The notes under the pieces were generated by a model. The model did not search any database. It saw only the letters and a program-made list of their open reading frames with translations, and was not told the DNA's origin. 57,500 bases of DNA from Symbiodinium natans. Taxonomy: Eukaryota; Sar; Dinophyceae; Suessiales; Symbiodiniaceae. A program made the translations under genes and the position numbers. This document shows positions 1 to 9,331 of this stretch, piece after piece. Positions within the stretch are counted from its first letter, which is position 1; each line of letters opens with the position of its first letter. The stretch lies in the NCBI GenBank assembly GCA_905221605.1, contig CAJNDS010002803.1:142501-200000 (forward strand), in the 5' to 3' direction.

Positions 1-46
1 TTTCACTAGTCGGGTCTCGCTTCAAAAGCTCAAGGACCCCAAGGTT

Positions 47-75
47 TAGGGTTTAGGGTTTAGGGTTTAGGGTTT
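47..75 (+). repeat. TTTAGGG array, 4 units
   Basis: Perfect G-rich units near the left end of the window. Confidence 0.9.
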
Positions 76-199
76 ATTCCCGAGCGTTCCCAACTCGCCC
101 CAACATGGGTGCCAGAAGCTCTGAGGCTGGGCTCGCACGGCGAAGGAGTGAGCCAACGGGGCGAAATCTCAAAATGCACGTGGCGGGCGCACATGTAGG

Positions 200-368
200 G
201 TTTAGGCTTTAGGGTTGTAGGGTTGTAGGGTTGTAGGGTTGTAGGGTTGTAGGGTTGTAGGGTTGTAGGGTCGTAGGGTCGTAGGGTCGTAGGGTTGTAG
301 GGTTGTAGGGTTGTAGGGTTGTAGGGTTGTAGGGTTGTAGGGTTGTAGGGTTGTAGGTTGTAGGGTTC
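200..368 (+). repeat. Variant array GTAGGGTT
   Basis: About twenty 8-base units GTAGGGTT with a block of three GTAGGGTC in the middle. Confidence 0.9.
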
Positions 369-471
369 TTAAGAGGGGGTGGTTCATGGGGGATGGGTTA
401 CATACCCCCCTTGAACCACCCTCCCTCAAGAGCCCTATAACATGGGGTTGCTGTGTGGCATTCTGCCCTAA

Positions 472-687
472 ACCCGAAACCCTAAACCCCAAACCCCAAA
501 CCCCACACCCCAAACCCTAAACCCTAAACACCCTAAACCCTAAACCGCGGCTCTCAGGTGCGATGGGGTTTGAGGGGTTTGAGGGTTGTTGGATTCCGCG
601 GGGTGGTGGGAAGTTGGGGTGGGTTTAGGGTTTAGGGTTTAGGGTTTAGGGTTTAGGGTTTAGGGTTTAGGGTTTAGGGTTTAGGGC
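472..687. repeat. C-rich then G-rich telomeric arrays
   Basis: CCCTAAA-type 472-546 with CCCCAAA variants; TTTAGGG x9 at 623-687. Confidence 0.85.
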
Positions 688-785
688 AAGTATGAAATTT
701 TCAGCCTGGTTGTTCCGGGACGTTGCTCTTTTGTTTCCTGCCTGGGTCTCAGCAATTGCGCACAGGCCGGCAAGTCGAGCTTGAA

Positions 786-955
786 AACCCTAAACCCTAA
801 ACCCTAAACCCTAAACCCTAAACCCTAAACCCTAAACCCTAAACCCTAAACCCTAAACCCTAAACCCTAAACCCTAAACCCCAAGCCCTAAGCCCTAAAC
901 CCGAAACCCTAGACCCTAGGCCCTAAACCCTAAACCCTACACCCTAAACCTTACA
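786..955 (-). repeat. CCCTAAA array
   Basis: About 15 perfect units, then degenerate units. Confidence 0.9.
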
Positions 956-1244
956 AGTTGCGGGCGCCCCGAAGCCGGCTGAAGGTTGTTTACGGCTAAT
1001 GTGTGCCCGCAGAGCGGCTAGGTGCGATCAAAACATGCCCCTTGATGGCCCAAGAAGACTCGAAAATCAACAACAATTGCAAGAAGCAGCGGCAGGGCCC
1101 TAGAGATCAGGTCTTAGGGGATATTCATCACCGACTCTTCGGGTGTGCGGCTGTGGGATCGAGTAGTCTGCATGACTGACTGCATGAGTGACAGCCACCG
1201 TCTACCAAGCAGTTGAACTCCTTGGGTGATGCCGTGGCCGCCGC

Positions 1245-1339
1245 AAACCCTGAGCCCTAAATCCCGAATCCCTAAACCCTAAACCCTAAATCCCGAATCC
1301 CTAATCCCTAAACCCTAAACCCTAAACCCTAAACCCTAC
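1245..1339 (-). repeat. CCCTAAA array upstream of the first coiled-coil exon
   Basis: Perfect and CCCGAAT-like units; ends 18 bases before ATG 1358. Confidence 0.85.
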
Positions 1340-1357
1340 GCCCAAGCTGCGGGCCCC

Positions 1358-1420
1358 ATGCCGAAGAAGCCAGTGCTGGTGACCCTCGAGGAGTTTGAGG
1401 AGCTCAAGTCGCAACTCCAG
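1358..1420 (+). CDS. Coiled-coil gene, proposed first exon
   Basis: ATG 1358 opens 21 codons ending in CAG, followed by a GC donor at 1421. Residues after MPKKP form an acidic helix (LEEFEELKSQLQ). A CCCTAAA array ends 19 bases upstream and a TTTAGGG array begins 36 bases downstream. It could be an internal exon if translation starts further upstream. Confidence 0.5.
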
Positions 1421-4400
1421 GCGGGGGGCAGATGGCATAAGGCTCTTGGATGCCTTAGGGTTTAGGGTTTGGGTTTAGGGTTTAGGTTTAGGGGTGAGGA
1501 GCCATCTTTTGCACGAAATGTATAAGGTTTTTCCTAAAGTCACTGCTGAACTGCTTGTCCCCCCCATCAATACCAAGTCCTGCGCTATGGAAGATCTAGG
1601 ACTATATGCGCCAGCATAGGCGCACCCCCCCCCCCCCCCCCCCCCCTGTGGTTCATGGTGGGTTTTGGGTTCCCCCCTGTGGTTCATGGTCTGTGGTTCA
1701 TGGGTTTAGGGTTTAGCCGTTTAGGGTTAGGCTGTAGGGTTCACTGTGGGTTTAGAGTTTGATTAGGGTTCAAGGTTTGGAGTAATTGCAGGTTTCAGTT
1801 TCCACTCGCCCCCCTGTGGTTCGTGCTGGGTTTACGGTTCAGGGTTCAGGGTTAAAGCAGCAAAGGTTTCGGGTTTACCCTTCTCCCTCCTGTCGTTCAT
1901 TGGTGGGTTTGAGTTTTAGGGCTTCGGGTTCAGGGTTTGGGGTTTAGGCTGAGGCTTCTCTTTTTTTCCCGTGGTCCGTGGTGTTTTTAGGGTTAACAGG
2001 CAGGGTTTGGGGGAGGTTGCCATGTTGGGGGGGGGGGGGGTGGATTACGCGGAACGCGGGCGCATATAGGATGCTCAGTGGGGCCATTCTCCCCATGATA
2101 GCCCAGCATGTGCGCAATGTTAGGGGGTTTCCGAGATGAGGGGTATCCCGCAGTGGCCCGGTGGCTCGAATCCCCCGTGCTGGTAACCCCCCCCGCCCCA
2201 TAGTGTTGGGAGGCTCGCCCTGAAAGGCCCAGAGAGTATCCCCCTGTAATACAAGGGGGATCCTGCTATTTGGGGATCTCTATGTTGAGGGCCCCCCCTA
2301 TGTTCGTAAACCCCCCATGTGGTTCCTGGGCTGCCTAGTACAGGATGCCATAGAGAAGGCCTCGGAGATTTCCCAGCACCCCTTAAGGCCCGAAGATCAT
2401 CCAAGATCCCCCTAAACCCTAAACCCTTAACCCTTAAACCCTAAACCCCAATCCCCCTGCAGAGGGCCGCATCGACGGGGTGCTGAAGGAGCTCCGCACC
2501 AAGGCGAGCGGGTTTCGAGGACTTCACATGATAATTTCGGGTCGCATGTCCCTAAACCCTAAACCCTAAACCCTAAACCCTAAACCCTAAACCCTAAACC
2601 CTAAACCCTAAACCCTAAACCCTAAACCCTAAACCCTAAAGGGTTTAGTGTTGCGTACTTAGGGATCACGGAATACCAAGCTCATACGAAGCCGCGACTC
2701 GCGGCCACACTTGAGGTGCCGGGATGCGAAGACCGCATCGCTGAGCTCCAGGCTTCTGGGGTTCTGTGGTTGCGGGTTAGGGTTTAGGGTTTAGGGTTTA
2801 GGGTTTAGGGTTTACGGTTTAGGGTTTCGGGTTTGGGGTTTAGGGTTTAGGGTTTAGGGTTTGGGGTTTAGGGTTTAGGGTTTAGGGTTTCGGGGCTCTG
2901 TGGTTGAGGGTTGGGATTTTCCCCCAAGGGTTTAAGGGTTAAAGGGTCTAAGGGTCTAAGCGTTTTACGGTTTTAGGGTTTAGGGTTGAGCGTTTTGTGT
3001 TGTAATGTTCCCCCTTTTACTAAGACTCCTTAAGAGGTATTTATATCAGGGGTACGCTGGAATGAGGGTTTCGAGTGGTGTGCGCGCTAGAGGGCCACTG
3101 AAGCCCGAGAGTACCGACCCTGAAGTTTCGGGTTAGGTTTAGAGCTTGGAGTTTAGGGTCTAGGGTTTGGGGTTTAGGGTCATCTGATAGAAGCTCGGAC
3201 GAAGCAGCTTCTGCGACGCCACATTGGATGCAGAAGAAGGACGATTCGTCTAGACTCAATGGGGGTAGGGGTGGTTGGCAGTTTTGCTTTGGGTTTCAGC
3301 TTTGTGGAATTCTGAGATCCTTTGTAGTCTTTGAAAGACTACCACGAGCATGAACCATGAATCTCTCTGCTAGAGAGGATTGTGGAATGCTCGTTTGAGG
3401 CGTAGGTGTTGAGGCTCAGTGTTGACGATTGTTGGTTTGGGTTGCAGTTCAGGAGTTGGTTGTGAAACTTGACACGGAAGATTGAGCAGGTTCCTGGCTA
3501 GATGTCGCTGCCTAACGGCGCGGATCTGTTTGGCACTTGTTCATGACCTTCCCTGTGCCAGTGCAGTGTTCACTTCACATTAAGAATCCCCAGGCATGGA
3601 CCTCCGAATTGGAAACTTGTGGACGTACTTGTGCGGCCCTTGTGCGGCCCGCAGGTTGCAAAGGTCGAGCTGGCCAGAAACGTGGAGGTGGCGCGTTGCT
3701 TAGTGTTCCAAAGCCGTTCAAAATGTTCAGAGTGCACAGCAGAGAAGACGGCTTTCGCTGCAGGCCAATAGGCTTGCACTGACATGTCTAGCGTTTAACA
3801 AACAGTCAGGGAGGAAACCAATCGCCTTCAGGCAATCACCGCGACGAAACGAGTTGCGGACGATGCACAGGCCACCTTTGACGTTGCTTCGAGGATGCTC
3901 TGTGAAGACTTGGGATGGTGGGTCCACTGCTTCTGGCCGAAAAAAATATACGGACAGTATCCGAATGTAGCCAGTGCATGAAGTGATGGAAGCTTGATTC
4001 CACCCAGACCTCTTCTACCTCCCATCCATGCAGGCGACAACCACCACGATGATCGGCGACCTGGACAGTCGTCTTAGCGCCAAGCTGGCGGATCTTCTGG
4101 CACAGCTGCAGCACTCGGATGAGGCCAGGCGCCCCTAAAGTTCATACTCTCTTCAGTCACAGGGTTTGCCATGGTTTGCCCAGGACCCCCTTATACCCCT
4201 TTTATGGCCCCAATTACCCCCCCTACCCCCGTACCCCCCCCCCCCCCCCCCCTTTATATGGAAGCCCTCTGTTGTGAGAGAAACTCTGGCCTTGAGTTTA
4301 GTCGCGAGCTCTCACCCCAAGGCCCAAGGCACTCTGCACCCCAAACTGCTACGCTGCTACTATTTCTGCAAGATCCTGCTGGTGGCAACCTGACTCTGAG

Positions 4401-7400
4401 CTTCAGGCCCTGACGCGAGACCTGACAACGTCAGAGGCCATGGGCACTAGGATTACAGGGGAAGTGGTCGTCGTCTCCCTAAAGTGCCTGTGTACTCCAT
4501 AATGAAACCACGCCCCGGCCGGCTAATGTTGTTCCTAAGGGGCATATCTAAGAATGATAAGAAGGTTTCGCCCGGGCATTGTGAGCTGCATTCGCGTCTC
4601 CAACGGTCCTTCGAATCACCGCTAGACCAGTAGTTTTGTGGCTGAGGTCCTTCAGGTGAGCAACACAGGCAATACATGAGAAATGACCACCGCACGCAGA
4701 AGAGTCCAAGACAAAGCAAGCCTTCAGAGCATGTCATGGGCGCTTAGGGTGTAGGGGTTTTGAGTTTTTGGGTTTTGGGTTTCCGATACCCAAATATATC
4801 CCTGAAGCTCGGAGAGTTTCTGGCCCTTGTTGGGTGCTTTTTGGCATTGGCGACACAGGGCGTGCTTGACCGGGCTTAGTAACTTAGTACTCACAACCTT
4901 GATTACACATCTTCTATCTGCGATGCAATCTTCCAAGCTCTGCCTCAGGCTTGTGCCACACGGAAACGGCGCACTGCGCAGTCCCGTGTTTTCAACAGAC
5001 ATCAGTGAATAGAGCTCGGAAAGGCAAAGCTTTCAGACCAACAAAGGCCGCCGAGAAGTAAGCACCTGCTAAAACAGATGCATCGGCGGCAGGGCGAGAC
5101 GCGGAAGATACTGGCGGATGAGCTGACGGCGCTGTGCGAGCGCTTGGATCAGGCTGTGGAGCATCATGAAAGTAGAGAGCAGCCTCCGTCCTTGCCCCCC
5201 ATCCTTCAGCAAGCTTGCCCTATAAAGCCCTGGGTTCTTCACTTGAGTCCGAAGATGCAGATCCCCGGCAGTGTGTCTTAGTGGTCTGCAGAGGAGTTGT
5301 CGCTGGTGGGCAGCTCAGCATTCTGGTGCTTTGGCTGTCCGGGAATCGACTACACCCGCTTGACCGGTGGCGTTTCCTTTGCAATCCATGCCTCGTTCGT
5401 CGCGAACCCTAAGCCGTAAACCCTAAACCCTAAACCCTAAACCCTAAACCCTAAACCCTAAACCCTAAACCCTAAACCCTAAACCCTAAACCCTAAACCC
5501 GGCAGCCGTAAGCTTAAAGGTCCGGCGTGAGATGGCGGAGTCCATAGAGCGTGCAGTGGGCGACGCTCGGGTGCGGCGGCCAGCTCATTGACAATGGGTT
5601 TAGGGTTTAGGGTTTAGGGTTTAGGGTTTAGGGTTTAGGGTTTAGGCTTTAGTTTCGGGTGAAATGTGACCGCTTGGAAGAGGCAACCCAAAATGTCTAA
5701 GTCCAAACCCTCCCTCCACATCCCAAAGCCCTTTCATGAAAGTTTACGTCTCTGTCCAGACCAACGTCTTCGGGGTCTGCCTAGTCGAGATTGCAGTTCA
5801 GGATAGAGGGTGCGGGCATGCTCCTGGTGGAGAATTCCAGATATGGTCAGTTCTCAGCCTTTTTGGGGCACCCGAATGAAGAGGCGCCGCCTCACACTAA
5901 GGACCCCAAAAGGGATCACATTTTAGAGAAGCGAAGGTATGTTAAGCTCCCAGAACATCCCTCTTAAATCGTGGCAAGCCTACTTGGAGGTTCATGGTAC
6001 TTAGTAACCCAAATATAACTGTGCCTATACCGTATTAGGGTGCTTAAGGGCCTTAGAAGTGGGTTATAACTACACTTCTCATGGGTTATAAGTACCTGAA
6101 ACTCCAGGTAGGCAAGGCCGAGGTCGTACCGCATAGGCCAGCAGCTTTTTTTGCCTCCTCGCAGGCAGAGATGCAGCAGCTGAGTGGCGACCTCACTGAA
6201 CCCATAAGTTAGTTCAATTGCTTAATGAAATTGAAACAGCGTTAATTAAGTTTTCTGAGCTAGAATCAGCTATCGGCGAAACTGCAGCGAGTGGAAGTTA
6301 GAGAGACCAGGCGCGACGCTCTCTGCAAACCTTGCGGAGAGCAAGCAACAAAGCCTGGACCACGCATCGGAGTTGGTCAAGGTCGGCTGTTTGCCGCACG
6401 CTGTTCTGTCCCGTGACATGTGGAAGCTAGTCTCCCGTTGCTGCTTTTTCTTGTTGATTTGACACATGCTTTCGTTACCTCCTTCGGGTCTCAGACACGG
6501 AGGGAGCCCACTTGAGCACCAATTCCCACGATGGCAAGCGCTAAGCTCGTCGTGTTCACCAGTGAGAGCAGCACAGACTCAGGCCTGCCGCGAGCACATG
6601 GATGCAGTCCTCCATCGTGAGCAAAAGGCCTCTTCCTGCCGAACCACTTGGCTTCACTTCTTTCCCCACGGGAGAGACTGCGCGACTAGGTACTTAAAAG
6701 TGGGATTTCCGAATATAGGGGTACCCTTTTTGGAAGTCGTTTTAAGGGGATAAAGGGGTACCCCTATTTTTGGAAATGCCCAAGTAGCCCCGCCACCGCA
6801 TGCGAAACTCGAAGCAGCACGCTGCTGCTGTGGGCAGGCGCGGACGGCGGAGGAGGAGCGCACGAAGGTGTCCGAGGCAAGGGATGTCCAGAAGTCGGGT
6901 ACTTGGAGGTTCATCATAGTACTTATTCACCCTATCAGAACTGTACATCTACCCCAATCGTATCCTTGTTAGGGCACTTCAGGGGCTTGTGAGTGGGTTA
7001 GAAGTACAAATTATAACTGGCCAATAAGTACCATGAACCTCCGAGTAGTGCAGGCACCAGGAGCCGCTGAGTGAAGGGTCTCGTCGCTGCTGATGACAGC
7101 AAGATCGGTGGATCGCTGCCCCTCTTCCCGTTACCGTTCTGCGGGGGTCTAAACCCTAAACAACCCTAAACCCTAAACCCTAAACCCTAAACCCTAAAGA
7201 GAGGCATGTCCAAGCCTGAACTCCTCCACGCCAGGCAGACATCTGGCTGAAGCTGGACCGGCTAAGTGAGTTGGTGCAGGAAGTTGGCGACTCCGCAGGG
7301 CCCCCTGAGACAATCGGGTTTAGGGTTTAGGGTTCAGGGTTCAGGGTTTAGGGTTTAGGGTTCAGGGTTTAGGGTTGCCTCATATGATCTTGCTCTGGGC

Positions 7401-7925
7401 CGACAGCGTAATCCTCGGCTCCCATTTGCTTCCATATTCGCTCGAGCCATCAGGTGCGAAAGACACAAAATGAAGCAGAGTGAGAGACGGTTTTTGGAAA
7501 GTATTTTACAAAATCTCGAAAGACAAGTCTTAAGGAGCTCATCGCTTCTCCCATTGATGCTCCAAGCCTGCAGCCCCCCCAGGCCCGGGAGGAAGTTCGA
7601 GTCACGACCGGGGAGTTGGACCACAAGTTCACTCAGGCGGGATGGGCTGAAGATAGGCTCGGGCCGTCTGGTTCAGGGCTCAGGGTGCTGCTTTCAACTT
7701 ACCCTCTCAAGCTTAGCTGAGGCTTTCGCGACCTTGTGAGTTGACCACTATTTGCTTAAGACCCCCCCCAAAAAAAAACACTAAATAATAATCCCATAGA
7801 ATCCCTATATTACCCATCTTTTTATTTATTATTTTATTTTTATTTTTTTTTGGGGGGGGTTCTTAAGCAACTGGTAGTCGAGGAAAAAGGACGGAGGCCG
7901 ACTCGGAAAGACAGCGAGCTGCCAG
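1358..7925 (+). CDS. Coiled-coil protein gene in at least 13 micro-exons
   Basis: Gene-level entry; proposed exons are 1358-1420, 2465-2503, 2716-2751, 4034-4123, 5078-5152, 5520-5570, 6165-about 6200, 6270-6296, 6577-6627, 6838-6876, 7235-7279, 7583-7636 and 7897-7925. The start is ATG 1358 (MPKKPVLVTLEEFEELKSQL). Each piece is short, charged and heptad-like, for example ADELTALCERLDQ, REMAESIERAVGDAR and ARTAEEERTKVSE. Nearly every junction can be read in phase 0 with AG|GC or AG|GT donors and AG|G acceptors. The frame stays open across pieces separated by up to 1.3 kb, which supports one gene. The family is not recognised; a long coiled-coil structural or cytoskeletal protein is an inference from composition only. 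Introns hold telomeric arrays and palindromic elements of families D, E and F. The 3' end is not found; it should lie before 8.7 kb. Confidence 0.55.
1456..1960 (+). repeat. Short TTTAGGG array and degenerate G-rich region
   Basis: Units at 1456-1494, then scattered TTTAGGG-like words to 1960 mixed with repeated CCCCCTGTGGTTCATGG (1643, 1674, 1690, 1810). Confidence 0.7.
1624..1646. repeat. C homopolymer, about 22 bases
   Basis: One of many long C or G runs; others at 2028, 4230, 12516, 15411, 16385, 16440, 16590, 29379, 33199, 35458, 38364, 46655 and 54195. Confidence 0.9.
2123..2317. mobile_element. Family D palindromic element, enlarged
   Basis: GGGGGTTTCCGAGATGAGGG to TATGTTCGTAAACCCCCC with about 80 extra bases in the middle; lies in the intron between coiled-coil exons 1 and 2. 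Confidence 0.55.
2410..2642 (-). repeat. Two CCCTAAA arrays around a micro-exon
   Basis: 2410-2452 and 2551-2642 (12 perfect units), before the exons at 2465 and 2716. Confidence 0.9.
2465..2503 (+). CDS. Coiled-coil gene micro-exon (GRIDGVLKELRTK)
   Basis: Thirteen codons between CAGAG|G and AAG|GC. The reading joins the first exon in phase 0 and keeps a heptad-like pattern. A CCCTAAA array lies just upstream (2410-2452). Confidence 0.45.
2716..2751 (+). CDS. Coiled-coil gene micro-exon (VPGCEDRIAELQ)
   Basis: Twelve codons between GAG|G and CAG|GC, phase 0 at both ends. A C-rich telomeric array precedes it and a G-rich array starts 24 bases after it. Small size makes it uncertain by itself; flanking splice context and phase support it. 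Confidence 0.4.
2775..2897 (+). repeat. TTTAGGG array
   Basis: About 16 units with TTTCGGG and TTTGGGG variants; starts 24 bases after exon 2716-2751. Confidence 0.9.
2900..4030. other. Intronic stretch without a recognised exon
   Basis: Holds degenerate TTTAGGG words to 3180 and the family C fragment at 3005. Open frames here have no splice context. Confidence 0.4.
3005..3055. mobile_element. Family C left-end fragment
   Basis: ATGTTCCCCCTTTTACTAAG followed by CTCCTTAAGAGG; no right end. Confidence 0.3.
4034..4123 (+). CDS. Coiled-coil gene exon (LSAKLADLLAQLQ)
   Basis: Thirty codons after CAG|G, ending GAG|GC. Residues IGDLDSRLSAKLADLLAQLQ form a clear amphipathic helix with leucine/alanine at heptad positions. 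Phase 0 at both ends. An alternative donor five bases later (AG|GC at 4128/4129) would leave phase 2. Confidence 0.5.
5078..5152 (+). CDS. Coiled-coil gene exon (ILADELTALCERLDQ)
   Basis: Begins right after CAG at 5075-5077 and ends CAG|GC. Twenty-five codons, strongly helical and charged (RRQGETRKILADELTALCER). The first codon is ATG, so it could be read as a start, but the preceding CAG fits an acceptor. Confidence 0.5.
5404..5650. repeat. Convergent telomeric arrays around exon 5520-5570
   Basis: CCCTAAA x14 at 5404-5502; TTTAGGG x8 at 5595-5650. Confidence 0.9.
5520..5570 (+). CDS. Coiled-coil gene exon (VRREMAESIERAVGDAR)
   Basis: Seventeen codons between AAAG|G and CGG|GTG. A CCCTAAA array ends 17 bases upstream and a TTTAGGG array begins 25 bases downstream, one of the cleanest examples of the exon-flanking polarity. 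Confidence 0.5.
5981..6110. mobile_element. Family F palindromic element
   Basis: Arms TACTTGGAGGTTCATGGTAC and AGTACCTGAAACTCCAGGTA around an AT-rich core containing AACTGTGCCTATACC and GTTATAACTAC. Lies in the coiled-coil gene intron before 6165. Confidence 0.6.
6165..6296 (+). CDS. Coiled-coil gene, two micro-exons with a short intron
   Basis: First piece starts at 6165 after CAG (AEMQQLSGDLTE) and ends near 6200; second piece 6270-6296 after CAG (LSAKLQRVE) with a GT donor at 6297. The donor of the first piece was not resolved. LSAKLQRVE repeats the LSAKL motif seen in the exon at 4034-4123. Confidence 0.4.
6577..6627 (+). CDS. Coiled-coil gene exon (TQACREHMDAVLHREQK)
   Basis: Seventeen codons between CACAG| and AAG|GC, phase 0 on both sides, so it joins LSAKLQRVE upstream and ARTAEEERTKVSE downstream without a shift. 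The intron that follows (6628-6837) holds a family D element. Confidence 0.5.
6701..6783. mobile_element. Family D element in a coiled-coil gene intron
   Basis: TGGGATTTCCGAATATAGGG to CCCCTATTTTTGGAAATGCC; lies inside intron 6628-6837. Confidence 0.55.
6838..6876 (+). CDS. Coiled-coil gene exon (ARTAEEERTKVSE)
   Basis: Thirteen codons between GGCAG|G and GAG|GC. Highly charged helix. Family F element 6900-7047 and a CCCTAAA array occupy the next intron. Confidence 0.5.
6900..7047. mobile_element. Family F palindromic element
   Basis: Arms TACTTGGAGGTTCATCATAG and ACCATGAACCTCCGAGTA; shares the arms, the TTAGGGYRCTT block and the GTGGGTTA block with the copy 0.9 kb upstream. Confidence 0.65.
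7148..7376. repeat. Telomeric arrays around exon 7235-7279
   Basis: CCCTAAA at 7148-7199; TTTAGGG with TTCAGGG variants at 7317-7376. Confidence 0.9.
7235..7279 (+). CDS. Coiled-coil gene exon (ADIWLKLDRLSELVQ)
   Basis: Starts after CCAG at 7231-7234. The open reading continues to about 7300; CAG|GA at 7279 would give phase 0 with a GA donor, a variant known from dinoflagellates, but a later donor is possible. A C-rich array lies 35 bases upstream and a G-rich array begins about 38 bases downstream. Confidence 0.45.
7583..7636 (+). CDS. Coiled-coil gene exon (AREEVRVTTGELDHKFTQ)
   Basis: Eighteen codons after a C-tract and CAG|G, ending CAG|GC, phase 0 at both ends. The downstream intron (7637-7896) is largely the family E palindrome. 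Confidence 0.5.
7743..7879. mobile_element. Family E palindromic element (137 bases)
   Basis: Arms GACCACTATTTGCTTAAGA (7743-7761) and TCTTAAGCAACTGGTAGTC (7861-7879) bracket C8A9 on one side and T9G8 on the other, with an AT-rich core. It fills most of intron 7637-7896. Confidence 0.65.
7897..7925 (+). CDS. Coiled-coil gene micro-exon (ADSERQRAA)
   Basis: Starts after ACGGAG and ends CCAG|GC, leaving two bases (phase 2). This is the last piece I can support; a TTTAGGG array begins 48 bases later and no stop-bearing last exon was found. Confidence 0.4.
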
Positions 7926-7973
7926 GCGCTGACGCTCGCTGACCAGCGGCTGACGGTATGGGCCATGGAGCAG

Positions 7974-8209
7974 GGTTTAGGGTTTAGGGTTTAGGGTTTA
8001 GGGTTTAGGGTTCAGGGTTTAGGGTTTAGGGCTTAGGGCTTCTGGTTTAGGGTGGCATTGCCGGCGGGAGTCGGAGGTTCAGGATGTTTTAGGGTTGGGG
8101 CTTTCGGGTCCAGCCGCAGAGCTCTGATTGCAACTCGGAGTCCACGATTTGGGTTTAGGGTTTAGGGTTTAGGGTTTAAGGGTTAAGGGTTTAGGGTTTA
8201 GGGTTTAGA
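7974..8209 (+). repeat. Two TTTAGGG arrays
   Basis: 7974-8052 and 8153-8209, after the last coiled-coil exon. Confidence 0.85.
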
Positions 8210-8636
8210 AGGTGAACATGCGATTGGATTGTTGGTGCGTTTGGCTCTCAAGCTGGAATTTGCTAGGGTTTTATGGCAAAAAAGGGGGAGGTCTTATGCA
8301 ACCGTGCTTGAAATGCATCTAGGTACGTGGCCTTTCGCAGCACTGGAAGATCGAACTCTGGCTTGTGCTACCAGAGTACAGTCAGGGGCAGTCCTCACTT
8401 AATGTCGCAGTGAGCCTAGACGGCCCAACAGGGCATCCAACATAAATAGATTCGTGGATAGTCGTACAGTCTGCTAGGTGTCCCCTTTTGCATACCCCAA
8501 ATACCAGGAGGCCATAATATGAAGGGACCCAGAAGGAACCGTAATCCAGACAATTGGTCGACATGTGGCAACCTGAACGTCAAACCCTGAGCCCCATAAA
8601 CTTCACTAAAGAGCCGTAACCTTCCCCAAGCCCTAC

Positions 8637-8737
8637 ATCCTAAACCCTAAACCCCAAACACTAAACACTAAACCCTAAACCCTAAACCCTAAACCCTAAA
8701 CCCCAAACCCCAAACCCTAAACCCTAAACCCTAAACC
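8637..8737 (-). repeat. CCCTAAA array 7 bases before an ATG
   Basis: Units with CCCCAAA variants, ending just upstream of ATG 8744. Confidence 0.9.
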
Positions 8738-8743
8738 ACGGCC

Positions 8744-9331
8744 ATGGGCTCCGTCGATGCCGTGCTGCTGCAATTTGGCTTGGGCGCGGCGGCCCTGGCC
8801 CTCCGCTACTTCTCGCGGCCTTTCATCTACTGCTGCCAGCGCTGCACCTCCTGCATCTGGAACTGTGTCTGCTGCCTCTGCATCTACAAGAGGAAGCGCG
8901 CCTCCGTCGATGTGGAGGGCAGTGAGATGCCTGAAAGCAGGTGCCTGCGCCTCAGGAAGTTCCTTGCGACCCATGCGGCGGTGCGCTGGTACTGGTTCCA
9001 CATGGCTGTCCAGCTGGGTTTCCTCAGCCGCGAGTATCTCGTGATCTCCATGGTCTCGGAGGGCAGCTGGCCCAGCTGGCCGAGGGAGGTGCTGCTCTCC
9101 TACTGTGCCTTGTGGCTGACTTATGGCGTGGTCTTCGTCGAGGTCAGCCACTTCTCCTCTGTCCGAAACAAGGACGTTGTGACGAAGACAACTGTGGATG
9201 GGCTACTGGACATGCTCCTCCTCCCGGTGAACATCGGCTTCTTTGGTCACCTTTGCGTGAGGAAGCTGGCGCTGCAAGGCGAGCACTCAGATCACTCCTT
9301 GCACATCATCTCCACCATCATGGAGACAGGG
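8744..9331 (+). CDS. TMEM184-like/sushi gene exon 1
   Basis: 196 codons. The N-terminus is Cys-rich (CCQRCTSCIWNCVCCLC) next to a basic patch KRKR, suggesting a membrane-proximal, possibly acylated segment. Two or three hydrophobic helices follow (residues about 80-105, 115-135 and 150-170). It ends at GGG|GTAGG, where the donor lies in the terminal repeat of the inserted family A element. Confidence 0.65.

Noticed and set aside
1-700. Possible chromosome end
   Set aside because: Arrays at the left edge are short, in both orientations and interrupted by unique sequence; the same kind of array continues through the whole window.
8240-8260. Possible dinoflagellate spliced-leader remnant (TTTGGCTCTCAAG)
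   Set aside because: It has an extra CT and lacks the CCGTAGCCAT part; too short to count as a relict leader.
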